A DNA stretch of 41,911 nt from a bacterium (GCA_030699565.1 JAUYLV010000051.1:1-41911); one strand, 5' to 3'; positions 8,609-18,497 are shown, counted from the first letter of the stretch. The notes: generated by a model not told the origin, from the letters alone. A program made the numbers and translations.

Positions 8609-8643
8609 CCAGTAACTAGTAACTCGTAACTAGTACATGGTAT

Positions 8644-8672
8644 ACCCGAACTTTACAAAGTTCGGGTTTTTT
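8644..8672 (+). terminator. Rho-independent terminator
   Basis: ACCCGAACTTTacAAAGTTCGGGTTTTTT. Confidence 0.85.
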
Positions 8673-8680
8673 GTCTTTCG

Positions 8681-8752
8681 GGTCATTCCCGCGGATGCGG
8701 AGATCCATATTTTGCAGAATTCAATAGATTCCCGCCTTCGCGGGAATGACAA
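8681..8752. repeat. R1 palindromic repeat
   Basis: GGTCATTCCCGCGGATGCGGAGATCC...GATTCCCGCCTTCGCGGGAATGACA. Confidence 0.7.
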
Positions 8753-8913
8753 TCGGAAGCATTTTTCAAGTTATTCGCCAAACACATGACGTCGTGGGTT
8801 TACAAAAAAAATACTCCGTGGTTTACCATTGTCCACACCTCGACAATAAAAAGACGCATGGTAGAGTGCGGATACTGAATCTTGAAAATAACAAATATAC
8901 CGAGGTGCATGAC

Positions 8914-11178
8914 ATGTCAAAAAAGAAACTGCACAAGCGCACGAATCCGAAAACCAAATCGGCGCGCAAGCCCCGTAAAACTTCGTCACGGAGCAGGCAG
9001 GTTCGACGTAAGCCGATCGTAAAAGTGCGGAAGCGCCGCATTCCCGTTTCCAACGAGGCGAAGCCGGAGGTTTTGACTGCCGCCAAAGAGCAATCGGCCT
9101 CGTCCGTAGCGGTGGTGACGCCGCCCGCGGTCGCGCAAGAGGCTCCGAAAGCCGAATCGAAGCAGAATGAGACGCCGAAGACCGAAGCGGTCGCCAAGCC
9201 GGTCGAGCCGCAAGGTGCCGCCCCGGCATCTGTCCAGGCCGAAAAGCCCGCGATCAGGTCGAATATCGAGCGCGCGATCGTGGTGAGCAACATCCGCGTT
9301 CCGCATCAGGATGAGAAGGCGATTCAGCTCTGTATTATGCAGAGCAAGGATATCGGCGTTGATCGCGTTTTTTTCAACGGCGACATCTGGGATTATTTCA
9401 ATCGGTCGCATATCGATCGCCATCCGCTGCGGGTTTTGAGTGATCGCGAACGCAAAGTGATCGCCGCCGAAATCAGGGAGCGCGTCGAGGACCAGGAAGA
9501 AAAGGCGCAGGAAGCCCTGAACGAGGAATTCGGCGAGAACGAAAAAACGGGCGAGCCCAAAAAGCTCGTAAAGCGCCTGAATGATACGCAGCTTGCCAAG
9601 CTCATCAGGAAAGAAACGATGGAGCGCGCGCTGCGCAAGGAGATGGAACAGCTGTTTGGGATTTTCCGCATGTTTCGTGAAGCGCTGCCGAATGCCGAAT
9701 TTACGTGGATCTACGGTTGCGATGAGCACTATCTCGTCAATTATCTGACCAAGAACTTTCCGGAACTCCTGGATGAGCTTGGTCGGTTCTGCCGCGAAAT
9801 GCGGATCGAGCAGCGATACAACGGTACGCGCAACAATACGTACCGGTACGGGCAGCTGGAGATCGGCCATTGGTTCCGCGGGGGGCTCTCAAGTCCGTCC
9901 GCGTACGTGGCGCACATGCTGCTGGATGACGAAGGCGTGTCCCTTATTCAGGGCCATACCAACCGCGGCGGCTGGGCGTGTCGCACCATCGAGGGGCAGA
10001 AGTATATTTCGGGGTACGAGAACTTCTCGCTCTGCAAGCGGCCGGTCGGCAAGAACTGGCAGTTGGGGTATTCCATTGTCTATCGCCAGCGCGGTCGCCA
10101 GCGGTTCCAGGTGTATCAGGTGCCGATCGCCGATTACGGGTTCTTCTGGGGAACAAAGGAATACCAGCTGGATTCGACCAAGATCGGCGAATGGGAACTT
10201 GCGATCGCCATCAGCGACATCCACATTCCGTTCGAGGATGAAAGCGCGCTCGGCGCGGCGTTCGAGCTCATTGCCGAGTTGCAGCCCGCGGTCGTATTCG
10301 TAAACGGCGACGCCAATGACTTCAAGGACATTTCGCGCTTCGCCAATAGTCCCCATGACGCCCTGACCGATCAGGATGTTGCCAATCTGAAGAACCTGGT
10401 GGTCACCGAGGAACGCGGCCGCAAGCGCCTCAAGTCGCGCCTGGAGCGCGAATTGGAGAAGGTGTACGCGTTCTTTCAGCGCCTGCGCAAGATCGTGCCG
10501 AATGCCAAGATCATCTGGATTTTCGGAAACCATGAATTCCGCATGCAGAGCTATATCGAGCAGAACGCTCCGCATATCGCGGGCATGCGCAGGCCCGGCG
10601 AAGCCGAGGACATCACCACGCTTGCTCACCTGTCTCGCGTCAAGGAACTCGGCGTGGAAGTGGTCTACAGCAAGCAGATCGAAAGTTACACCACATACGG
10701 TGAATTGCTGGTCGGCCATTTCTATCAGGTGAATAGTAAATCTGCCCACACCGCGCGTGCGCTGCTACAAAAGAAGTCCAAATCACTCATACAGCCGCAC
10801 GTGCATCGGGTCGGGGCGCATTACAAGACGCGACTCGACGGCAAGATGTTCGTTGCGGTGGAGATGGGATGCCTCTGCAGGCTCGATCCGGAGTATATGC
10901 AGAATCCGAACTGGCAGCACGGCTTCGTGGTGATCCATAAGAAGAAGAACAGCGGCAGGTTCTACCTGCAGCCCATTCACATCGTCGACGGCGCCTACCT
11001 CTTCGGCGGCAAGCGCTATGGCCGCAAGAGCAAATCCGTTCTTGATCCGGATGCTATTGATTCCGGCGGGAACGGAGATGATGACAACGGCGATAACGCC
11101 GCTGCTGCGCCTAAAGATGCCAACAACGCCTCGGCGGATTCCGGACCCAAGGGATCCGACAAAGCAAAAACCGACTGA
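8914..11178 (+). CDS. tandem calcineurin-like metallophosphoesterase-domain protein with basic N-terminus
   Basis: Domain 2: AISDIHIPFED, VFVNGDANDF, IFGNHEFR, LVGHFY, PHVHR. Domain 1 is a divergent copy (VVSNIRVPHQD, FNGDIWDYF, GHTNRGG). Likely start ATG 8914. Confidence 0.75.
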   Translation: MSKKKLHKRTNPKTKSARKPRKTSSRSRQVRRKPIVKVRKRRIPVSNEAKPEVLTAAKEQSASSVAVVTPPAVAQEAPKAESKQNETPKTEAVAKPVEPQGAAPASVQAEKPAIRSNIERAIVVSNIRVPHQDEKAIQLCIMQSKDIGVDRVFFNGDIWDYFNRSHIDRHPLRVLSDRERKVIAAEIRERVEDQEEKAQEALNEEFGENEKTGEPKKLVKRLNDTQLAKLIRKETMERALRKEMEQLFGIFRMFREALPNAEFTWIYGCDEHYLVNYLTKNFPELLDELGRFCREMRIEQRYNGTRNNTYRYGQLEIGHWFRGGLSSPSAYVAHMLLDDEGVSLIQGHTNRGGWACRTIEGQKYISGYENFSLCKRPVGKNWQLGYSIVYRQRGRQRFQVYQVPIADYGFFWGTKEYQLDSTKIGEWELAIAISDIHIPFEDESALGAAFELIAELQPAVVFVNGDANDFKDISRFANSPHDALTDQDVANLKNLVVTEERGRKRLKSRLERELEKVYAFFQRLRKIVPNAKIIWIFGNHEFRMQSYIEQNAPHIAGMRRPGEAEDITTLAHLSRVKELGVEVVYSKQIESYTTYGELLVGHFYQVNSKSAHTARALLQKKSKSLIQPHVHRVGAHYKTRLDGKMFVAVEMGCLCRLDPEYMQNPNWQHGFVVIHKKKNSGRFYLQPIHIVDGAYLFGGKRYGRKSKSVLDPDAIDSGGNGDDDNGDNAAAAPKDANNASADSGPKGSDKAKTD

Positions 11179-11200
11179 TATTTCTTCAGCCGGTTTTTTT
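11167..11200 (+). terminator. Rho-independent terminator
   Basis: AAAACCGACTGAtatttcTTCAGCCGGTTTTTTT. Confidence 0.7.
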
Positions 11201-11204
11201 ATTC

Positions 11205-11452
11205 TCCCTTTCGTAAAGGGAGTACTCCGAAGGAGGGAGGGATTTTATTCTCCCTCCTCCCCGAGGAGGGAGTAAAGAGGGAGGTGTGTTAATTCCTTAA
11301 CACCTCCCCCGCGTCAAACGCGACTTCGCAAGTTCCTCCTCATAAGAGGAGGGGATCAGAAAAGGGGAGGATTTAAAAAATCCCCCTCTTAGGTAAGAGG
11401 GGGTTGCTTTGCTCCGCCGAAGCCTTTGGCAAAGGAGAGGGGGAGTTATTAT
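11205..11452. repeat. R3 CT/AG-rich intergenic repeat cluster
   Basis: Multiple arms such as CTCCCTTTCGTAAAGGGAG, CCTCCTCATAAGAGGAGG, CCCCTCTTAGGTAAGAGGGG. Confidence 0.6.
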
Positions 11453-12582
11453 GCCGCTACTGTTTGCGTTATCGGCCGCAGCCGCCATCGCAATGCCGTC
11501 TTAGGTGCAAGATCAAGGCGGCTCCATGGGCCGTACCTTCCGCAATCCATGCGGTCTTCTTTCCATGTCTTCCTGGCGATCCAATGGGCGATACGGCCCT
11601 TTCCGTAGAGGAAATACGCCGCTTCATCCGCGCGCATGGCAAATTGCATTTGCGGTCGCAGTGAATAGGTAAGGAGTTTTTGGCGCCGATACGCTTGCCG
11701 CACGCCTTCAATAGTATCGGAAACAGGAGAATAGCTTCCGGAAAACGGCGGCATGATCAGATCCACTTCAAGCGTTTCCACCGTAATATTTTTCTTCTCT
11801 CCCGTGCTTTCGGGTTTTTCATATGGCGCCTTCTCGCCGGGCGGAACCTCGATGCCGAGGCGCTCGAGACGCTTTACTTCGTCGCGGTAGAATTTGCCTT
11901 CCTCGCCAAGCCGGGCATGCAGCATTTTCAACAGAAAATATGGCGCACCGAACAAGCTTTGCCAGCGATTCGGGTGCACGTAATGGGTAAAGGCGATCGT
12001 ATTGCCGTTGAAAATCTTATTCCGCTTCAAAAATGCGTTTTCTTCGGCCGATGGGTCCCATTGCACGTTTTTCCATCCGTCGTGCCAAGTTCCGTCGATG
12101 TCGACAAGCATATAATTACGATGCGCGCCGGCGCGCTCTTGTCCCGAGGCGGCATTCTGCACCATAACGCTCTCATCCCAAATGCGCGCGGAAAACGAGA
12201 ACACGTCCTTGTGGGAAATAAGTCCCGTCATTTTGCCAAAGCGCGCCTGGCCGTCTCTGCGCTCGCTTGCTTTTCGCACGACTTGCCTGCGGTTCCGGTA
12301 TTCCGGAAGTTCGATGATGGCGGACCTGGCGGCCATGGGCACCAAAAAAGAGAAGAGATCCAAATCCATTCCTATGAAATCGCCGTTTTCGTCGAGCGCG
12401 GCAAGCGGCGTGCGGTCTTTCCATGAAAACACCGTCTGGGCCATGACGGCGCCCACAAGCGCCTCATCGACCGGAGTTTTTCGGTCGAGAATTGCCTTGG
12501 CATACGGATGCGCGCCTATCAAAACCTCTTTGACCGATTCGGCCAATCGAATGGGAGGCTTCCCCTTGAATTGCAGATGCAC
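11449..12582 (-). CDS. hypothetical protein
   Basis: Long ORF on the minus strand; no family recognised. Confidence 0.65.
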   Translation of the reverse strand: MHLQFKGKPPIRLAESVKEVLIGAHPYAKAILDRKTPVDEALVGAVMAQTVFSWKDRTPLAALDENGDFIGMDLDLFSFLVPMAARSAIIELPEYRNRRQVVRKASERRDGQARFGKMTGLISHKDVFSFSARIWDESVMVQNAASGQERAGAHRNYMLVDIDGTWHDGWKNVQWDPSAEENAFLKRNKIFNGNTIAFTHYVHPNRWQSLFGAPYFLLKMLHARLGEEGKFYRDEVKRLERLGIEVPPGEKAPYEKPESTGEKKNITVETLEVDLIMPPFSGSYSPVSDTIEGVRQAYRRQKLLTYSLRPQMQFAMRADEAAYFLYGKGRIAHWIARKTWKEDRMDCGRYGPWSRLDLAPKTALRWRLRPITQTVAA

Positions 12583-12598
12583 AATGCACCTCCTTTTC

Positions 12599-12652
12599 TT
12601 TTCTCCGCACCCCCTCCTTTATGAGGAGGGGCTTGGGGAGGTGATTTAAAAG
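12599..12652. repeat. R3 CT/AG-rich repeat
   Basis: CACCCCCTCCTTTATGAGGAGGGGCTTGGGGAGGTG. Confidence 0.5.
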
Positions 12653-12742
12653 TACTTGAAATTTTCTTTAGTATGCTAGGGGTGTGTGCCCGCCTCGTCA
12701 AAGGAAAACTTCCTTTATTTTTAATTTGGTGTATAGATTTTT

Positions 12743-12822
12743 CTGTCATTCCGGCGGAAGCCGGAATCCAGCATTCTAAAAAATATCATACATCATGGAT
12801 CCCGGCTTCTGCCGGGATGACT
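12743..12822. repeat. R1 palindromic repeat
   Basis: TGTCATTCCGGCGGAAGCCGGAATCC...GGATCCCGGCTTCTGCCGGGATGAC. Confidence 0.7.
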
Positions 12823-12896
12823 AAAAAGGATATTTTCCGCATTATGCGCAAGACTTTCTTTTCACTCCTCTCATGCTACAATAGACGTCGTAACGT

Positions 12897-13523
12897 ATGG
12901 CGCTTTCACATCAAGATCTCATAGCATTACTGAAACGGGAGGGATACTTAAAATCGCATGAAATTATTGCGGCGTTCCAAGCTGTTGACCGAGCCGAATT
13001 TGTTCCGCCAGAAATAAAGGAGGAAGCGTATGCGAACGTGGCGCTCTCCATCGGATTCGGGCAGACCATTTCGCAGCCCTTGACGGTGGCTTTTATGCTT
13101 GAGATATTGGCACCGAAGAAGGGTGACAAGATTTTGGAGGTGGGTTTCGGTTCCGGCTGGCAGACGGCGTTGCTTGCGCATATCGTCGGATCGGGCGGTC
13201 ATGTCTATGCCATGGAACTTGTTCCGCAGCTGTATGACTTCGGGCACCGGAATGTTGCCAAGTATCATTTTCGCAATGTCACGTTTTTTGCCCAGGATGC
13301 CTCGGAAGGTTTGGCGCACCACGCGCCGTATGACCGCGTAGTTGCCGCGGCTGCGTCCCAAAGTCACATACCCGATGCCTGGAAGGCGCAGGTCAAGATC
13401 GGAGGGCGAATCGTCTCGCCCGTCGGCTCCAGCATATGGCAATTCGATAAAGTTTCCGATTACCACTGGGAGGAGCGGGAGTACCCCGGATTTGCGTTTG
13501 TACCGCTGGTAGAAAAGGGCTAA
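12897..13523 (+). CDS. pcm: protein-L-isoaspartate O-methyltransferase
   Basis: IGFGQTISQPLTVAFMLEIL, ILEVGFGSGWQTALLAHI, PYDRVVAAAASQSHIP. Confidence 0.88.
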   Translation: MALSHQDLIALLKREGYLKSHEIIAAFQAVDRAEFVPPEIKEEAYANVALSIGFGQTISQPLTVAFMLEILAPKKGDKILEVGFGSGWQTALLAHIVGSGGHVYAMELVPQLYDFGHRNVAKYHFRNVTFFAQDASEGLAHHAPYDRVVAAAASQSHIPDAWKAQVKIGGRIVSPVGSSIWQFDKVSDYHWEEREYPGFAFVPLVEKG

Positions 13524-13639
13524 GAAAGTGACCATGTGACGAAGTGATAAAGTGATTGGAATTAAATTTTTATTTTAAAAATATGCCCAACAAATCACTC
13601 TGTCACTCCGTCACTGTGCGTACCTAGTTTTTCACAGTT

Positions 13640-14779
13640 ATGAATCTCTTAAACGGTCTTCAACCCCACGAACTGCCCAAGCCCACAAAGCGCAAAAAGC
13701 ACGGGTGGATTTTTGCGTTTCTGGGTATTTTTATGGCGGGCATTGCCGGTGCGGGTGCGATCGCCGCATACGGATGGTGGGGAGTAACAACCCCCATGAG
13801 CGTGAAGGATGAGACGGCGATACCCTTCGTTATCGAGCGCGGCGAAGGCGCAAAGCAAATCGCCGCGCATCTTATGGAGCGCGGCCTTATCCGGAGACGG
13901 GAATTTTTTGAATACTATGTGTGGCTCAAGCAATACGGAACGCAGCTGAAGGCGGGGGAATATGCCCTGCGGCGCGATATGAATATTACCGAAATGGCCG
14001 GGGTGTTTGTTGCGGGCATGGTGGTGCCGAACGATATTGCCGTGACGTTTCCCGAAGGTTTCGGCGTAAAAGATATGGATAAGACGCTTGCGGACGCCAA
14101 GCTTGTCGAGGCCGGGGAGTTTTCGGCGATCGCAAAGGCATGGGAGGGGTATTTGTTTCCCGATACGTATCGGTTCCGGAGGGACGCGAGCGCCACATCC
14201 ATACGCGATACGCTGATCGCCAACTTCAAAAAAAAGTGGACGGCCGCCATGCGGCAGGATGCCGCAATGGTGTTTGAGAAAAATGAAATTGATTGCGATG
14301 CGTTGTTTGTCATCGCGAGCGACCAGAAGGAGCGTGGCGATCTTTTTCATGGTGCGGATGAGATTGCTTCGGTACCTCGCAATGACATCTGCCAAGGCGA
14401 AGCTATTGTCATTCTTGCCTCCATCATCGAAAAAGAGGTGCGCACCCAGGACGATATGAAAACGGTTTCGGGTATTTTATGGAACCGTCTTAAAATCGAT
14501 ATGCCGCTGCAGGTGGACGCATCGATCGTGTATGTTACGGGCAAGAAGACGGGCGAAGTTACCTATGACGATCTGCAAATCAATTCCCCATACAATACGT
14601 ATCGTAACCGAGGGCTGCCGCCCGCGCCCATCGCTAATCCTGGCTTGAATGCCATCATGGCAGCCATCTACCCCACCGAAACGGACTATTTATATTACCT
14701 TTCCAAACCAACGGGGGAGACGGTTTTTTCTCGCACGCTCCAGGAGCATAATGCGGCAAAAGAAAAATACTTAAAGTAA
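13640..14779 (+). CDS. mltG: endolytic transglycosylase MltG (YceG-like)
   Basis: VIERGEGAKQIAAHLMERGLI, WEGYLFPDTYRF, ILASIIEKEVRTQDDMKTVSGILWNRL, SPYNTYRNRGLPPAPIANPGLNAIMAAIYP. Confidence 0.9.
   Translation: MNLLNGLQPHELPKPTKRKKHGWIFAFLGIFMAGIAGAGAIAAYGWWGVTTPMSVKDETAIPFVIERGEGAKQIAAHLMERGLIRRREFFEYYVWLKQYGTQLKAGEYALRRDMNITEMAGVFVAGMVVPNDIAVTFPEGFGVKDMDKTLADAKLVEAGEFSAIAKAWEGYLFPDTYRFRRDASATSIRDTLIANFKKKWTAAMRQDAAMVFEKNEIDCDALFVIASDQKERGDLFHGADEIASVPRNDICQGEAIVILASIIEKEVRTQDDMKTVSGILWNRLKIDMPLQVDASIVYVTGKKTGEVTYDDLQINSPYNTYRNRGLPPAPIANPGLNAIMAAIYPTETDYLYYLSKPTGETVFSRTLQEHNAAKEKYLK
14308..14387 (-). repeat. R2 palindromic repeat inserted in frame inside mltG
   Basis: TGTCATCGCGAGC...GCGTGGCGATC...GAGATTGCTTCG...CTCGCAATGACA, reverse complement of the R2 layout at 24480-24620. 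Confidence 0.8.
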
Positions 14780-14804
14780 CGAGTAACCAGTAACTAGTAC
14801 ATTG

Positions 14805-14825
14805 AGCCGCTACGCGGTTTTTTTA
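14805..14825 (+). terminator. Rho-independent terminator
   Basis: AGCCGCtaCGCGGTTTTTTTAG. Confidence 0.55.
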
Positions 14826-14976
14826 GTCTGTCATTGCGAGCGAAGAAGGATCGTAGCAATCCAGAAAAAGGTGTCTGACATCTTTTTCTTGACAATCGTA
14901 GTCCCTGCAGAGGCGGGGATCCAGAAATAACGTTAAATATAATATATAGATTCCCGCCTACGCGGGAATGACAACC
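14826..14976. repeat. Compound R2/R1 repeat
   Basis: GTCATTGCGAGCGAAGAAGGATCGTAGCAATCC followed by GATTCCCGCCTACGCGGGAATGACA. Confidence 0.6.
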
Positions 14977-15077
14977 GGACAAGTTTCGTCATTAAAAGTA
15001 TTTAAGGATTATATAGTGACGTTCTAACGTTCGTAGGAACGTTAGAACGTTTTGGAAACCGGGGAATAAAAAATTAA

Positions 15078-15101
15078 AGGCCCGAGTGTTTACACTCGGG
15101 C
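15078..15101 (-). terminator. Terminator for minus-strand ORF 15220-15603
   Basis: GGCCCGAGTG-TTTA-CACTCGGGCC; minus strand followed by TTTAATTTTTT. Confidence 0.75.
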
Positions 15102-15219
15102 CGAGATATTGGATCACCCCCTTTCAGGCAGATTGTCTTGTGGTGTGAGCGTGGATGATTCGGATGCAGCGCAGACGATCTGTAGCGGCGGGCATTGTTT
15201 CCTCCTTGGGTGGGATGTA

Positions 15220-15603
15220 TTAATACGGACCGCGCCAATCATTTTCCCTGCGGCGCCGAACGGGCGGTTGCCGGCGTGGTCGGTAGAGATTTTCGTGAAC
15301 GTGCTGCGGCATGCTGAAGGCGAACTCGTCGCCATCGGGGCGAAGAACGAATCGTATGACCTCGTTTGGCAATTGAGCCCGCGGAATATCGTTGCCGAAG
15401 AAAAATTTACTTGTTGTCCGGCTGTTTTCGTTGACGCATATCCAGCAGATTTCGGTCTGAAGCTGCTTTGCATCTTTTGCGTATTTTTCAAGAGCTTGGC
15501 GAATGGTTTCTTTTCCATCTTCCGGTATGTATTCACCCCGGACGCTGTCCAGCTTCATGCGTTTGAAGAATTCCCATCTTGAGAGGCGATATATTTCGGG
15601 CAT
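15220..15603 (-). CDS. hypothetical protein
   Basis: ATG preceded by AAGGAAA on the minus strand, promoter at 15657-15685, terminator downstream. Confidence 0.6.
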   Translation of the reverse strand: MPEIYRLSRWEFFKRMKLDSVRGEYIPEDGKETIRQALEKYAKDAKQLQTEICWICVNENSRTTSKFFFGNDIPRAQLPNEVIRFVLRPDGDEFAFSMPQHVHENLYRPRRQPPVRRRRENDWRGPY

Positions 15604-15656
15604 CAGTTTCCTTTCTTCGTGGAAAAAATGTCAAAAAACAGCTAATTCGCATTAAA

Positions 15657-15685
15657 AATATAGCATAGTATGAAGGTATTGTCAA
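15657..15685 (-). promoter_or_regulatory. sigma70-type promoter for 15220-15603
   Basis: Minus strand TTGACA-N17-TATATT. Confidence 0.7.
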
Positions 15686-15707
15686 TATTTTATGAATATG
15701 CTATAAT
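15679..15707 (+). promoter_or_regulatory. sigma70-type promoter toward clpB
   Basis: TTGTCA-N17-TATAAT. Confidence 0.7.
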
Positions 15708-15887
15708 TAGAAACAACTTATAGTTTCTAATTGATGGTTTATGGGACTATAACCGAGTAAAACTTCTCGACTTCGTTCCATTTCACTCGAAGCGTAATCA
15801 TTTTGCTCTGTTTCAAGAATTAAATATCCACTCATTGTTTGTTTGGAATTTGGTGCTTGGGATTTGGAGCTTCCGGTCTTGCCCGTA

Positions 15888-18497
15888 ATGGATCCAAACA
15901 ATTTTACGCATAAGGCGCAGCAGGCCATTGAACAGGCCGCCCATGTGGCGCGCGCTCGGGGGCAACAAACCATCGATGCGCTGCATTTGTTATTCGCCTT
16001 GGCGTCCGACCAGGAAGGGTTCGTACCCCAGATCTTTTCGCGCATCAATGTGGATGCCAGGACGCTGGTGGCGCATATCGATTCGGCGCTGGCGCAGCTT
16101 CCGCGCGTGCGCTCCCTGCCGCACCAGGTTCCCAACCAAATGTATCTTACGCAGGAACTCGCGGGGGTTTTAAGCGAAGCCGAAAAGGCCCGGCAGGCCA
16201 TGCGCGACGAATACGTCTCCACCGAACATTTGCTGCTCGGCCTTGTGCGGCAGCCGACGGGTGCGCTGCGCATATTGCATTCCCTTAAAGTCACGGAAGA
16301 GGCGGTGTTGAAGGCGCTCAAAGACCTGCGCGGTGCGCAGCGCGTGGAGTCGCCGGAGCCCGAAACAAAATACCAGGTGCTCGAAAAATACGCTCGCAAT
16401 CTTACGAAGCTTGCGCGCGAAGGCAAGCTTGACCCGGTGATTGGGCGTGATGAGGAGATCCGCCGCGTGATGCAGGTATTGGCGCGCCGCACCAAAAACA
16501 ATCCGGTACTGATCGGCGAGGCGGGCGTGGGCAAGACCGCCATCGTGGAAGGGCTTGCCGAACGCATCATTGCCGGAGACGTTCCCGAAAGCCTCAAAGA
16601 CAAGGAGATTGTGGGTCTCGACTTGGGGGCATTGATCGCGGGCACCAAGTTCCGCGGCGAGTTCGAAGAGCGCCTCAAAGCCGTGCTTAAGGAGATCAAC
16701 GCGGCGGGCGGCAAGATCGTGCTTTTTATCGATGAGTTGCATACGTTGGTCGGCGCGGGAGCCGCCGAAGGCTCCATAGACGCGTCGAATCTGCTGAAAC
16801 CCGCGCTGGCCAGAGGCGAGCTTCACGCGATCGGCGCCACCACCATAAAAGAATACCAGCGGCACATTGAAAAGGATGCCGCGCTTGAGCGCCGGTTCCA
16901 GCCCGTCTTCGTGCGGGAGCCGTCGGTCGAGGATACGGTTGCGATCTTGCGCGGGTTGAAGGAGCGCTACGAGGTGCATCATGGCGTGCGCATTACGGAT
17001 CGCGCGCTTATTGCTGCCGCGGAACTTTCGAACCGCTATATCAGCGAACGCTTTTTGCCGGACAAGGCGGTTGACCTGATGGACGAGGCCGCCTCGTTCA
17101 TACGGCTGGAGATCGATTCGATGCCGCAGGAGCTTGATTCGGCAAAGCGGCGCATCACCACGCTTGAAGTGGAACGGGAAGCGCTTAAAAAAGAGCAAAA
17201 ACTGCTCGGGCGCAAAAAGGACAAGCGTATTGCCGAACGCCTTTCGAAAGTGGAAAAAGAGGCAGCCGACACCAAAGAAAAGGTGAAAACGCTCGAAGCC
17301 CAGTGGCGCAAGGAAAAGGATTTTATCTCCGAGATTCGTACGGCAAAGGAAGACCGTGAGCGCCTGCGCGCCGAGGCCGAGCGCTATGAACGCGAGGGAA
17401 ACCTGGAAAAAGTCGCCGAGATCCGCTACAGCAAACTTCCGGCCGTTGAAAACGAAATGCGCGCGCTCGATAAAAAACTCGCCGAAGTGGAAAAGAAACA
17501 CCGCTTCGTAAAGGAAGAAGTCGACGAGGAGGATATCGCCCGGGTTGTGGCGCGCTGGACGGGGATTCCCGTCACCAAACTCATAGAAACCGAATCAATG
17601 AAGCTTTCGCTGCTTGAGGAGATTCTGGCAAAGCGCGTGATCGGGCAGGACGACGCGGTGAAGTCCGTGGCGGATGCGATCCGCAGGAGCCGCGCGGGAC
17701 TTGCCGAGACCACGCGGCCGGTCGCTTCGTTCATATTTTTGGGGCCCACGGGCGTGGGTAAGACGGAACTTGCGCGGACGCTGGCGGAATTCCTTTTCAA
17801 TGACGACAAAGCGCTGGTGCGGCTGGATATGTCGGAATACATGGAGCAGCATGCGGTTTCGCGTCTTATCGGCTCGCCCCCGGGGTATGTGGGATTCGAA
17901 GAAGGCGGGCAATTGACCGAAGCGGTGCGGCGCAGGCCTTATAGCGTGGTGCTGTTTGATGAGATCGAAAAAGCGCACCCCGAAATATTCAATATCCTTT
18001 TACAAGTGCTCGATGACGGGAAGCTTACGGATGCCAAAGGGCGCACCGTCAACTTTAAGAATGCCGTCATCATCATGACGTCGAATTTGGCGCAGAATCT
18101 TTTTATGGAAGGCGTTCCCAAAGAAGAGATCGAAGTCGAAGTGCAAAGGGAACTGGCCAAGCAATTCCGGCCGGAGTTTTTGAACCGGCTCGATGAGGTT
18201 ATTCTGTTCAATACGCTCGCGCCGCGCGTGATCCAAAAAATCGTCGATGTACAGGTCAAGAAGTTGAACGAGCGATTGGCGGACAAACAGATCAAACTTG
18301 AAGTTTCCGCCGAGGCGAAGAAATATCTTTCCGAACGCGGATACGATCCGAACTTCGGCGCACGCCCTCTAAAGCGCGTGCTGCAAACGCTGCTGATGGA
18401 TCCTTTGGCGCGCGACATCATCGAGGGCAAGGTGGGCGAGGGCGACACGGTGATGGCCGATCTGGAAAGCGGCAAGATCGTTTTTGCCAAAAAATGA
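15888..18497 (+). CDS. clpB: ATP-dependent chaperone ClpB
   Basis: Clp N-domain, two AAA+ modules ([30 protein letters not shown]), long coiled-coil M domain. Start ATG 15888 ([15 protein letters not shown]). Confidence 0.92.
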   Translation: MDPNNFTHKAQQAIEQAAHVARARGQQTIDALHLLFALASDQEGFVPQIFSRINVDARTLVAHIDSALAQLPRVRSLPHQVPNQMYLTQELAGVLSEAEKARQAMRDEYVSTEHLLLGLVRQPTGALRILHSLKVTEEAVLKALKDLRGAQRVESPEPETKYQVLEKYARNLTKLAREGKLDPVIGRDEEIRRVMQVLARRTKNNPVLIGEAGVGKTAIVEGLAERIIAGDVPESLKDKEIVGLDLGALIAGTKFRGEFEERLKAVLKEINAAGGKIVLFIDELHTLVGAGAAEGSIDASNLLKPALARGELHAIGATTIKEYQRHIEKDAALERRFQPVFVREPSVEDTVAILRGLKERYEVHHGVRITDRALIAAAELSNRYISERFLPDKAVDLMDEAASFIRLEIDSMPQELDSAKRRITTLEVEREALKKEQKLLGRKKDKRIAERLSKVEKEAADTKEKVKTLEAQWRKEKDFISEIRTAKEDRERLRAEAERYEREGNLEKVAEIRYSKLPAVENEMRALDKKLAEVEKKHRFVKEEVDEEDIARVVARWTGIPVTKLIETESMKLSLLEEILAKRVIGQDDAVKSVADAIRRSRAGLAETTRPVASFIFLGPTGVGKTELARTLAEFLFNDDKALVRLDMSEYMEQHAVSRLIGSPPGYVGFEEGGQLTEAVRRRPYSVVLFDEIEKAHPEIFNILLQVLDDGKLTDAKGRTVNFKNAVIIMTSNLAQNLFMEGVPKEEIEVEVQRELAKQFRPEFLNRLDEVILFNTLAPRVIQKIVDVQVKKLNERLADKQIKLEVSAEAKKYLSERGYDPNFGARPLKRVLQTLLMDPLARDIIEGKVGEGDTVMADLESGKIVFAKK

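Noticed and set aside
8986-10749. Long antisense ORFs (8986-9870 and 9889-10749, minus)
   Set aside because: Shadow ORFs complementary to the well-supported phosphoesterase gene; composition is not protein-like.
15109-15582. Plus-strand 157-aa ORF and minus-strand 140-aa ORF 15114-15536
   Set aside because: Compete with the minus ORF 15220-15603, which has a promoter, a ribosome-binding site and a correctly oriented terminator.
16170-17501. 443-aa minus-strand ORF (and 15707-16777 minus)
   Set aside because: Antisense to clpB, whose motifs are unambiguous; typical GC-rich shadow frame.
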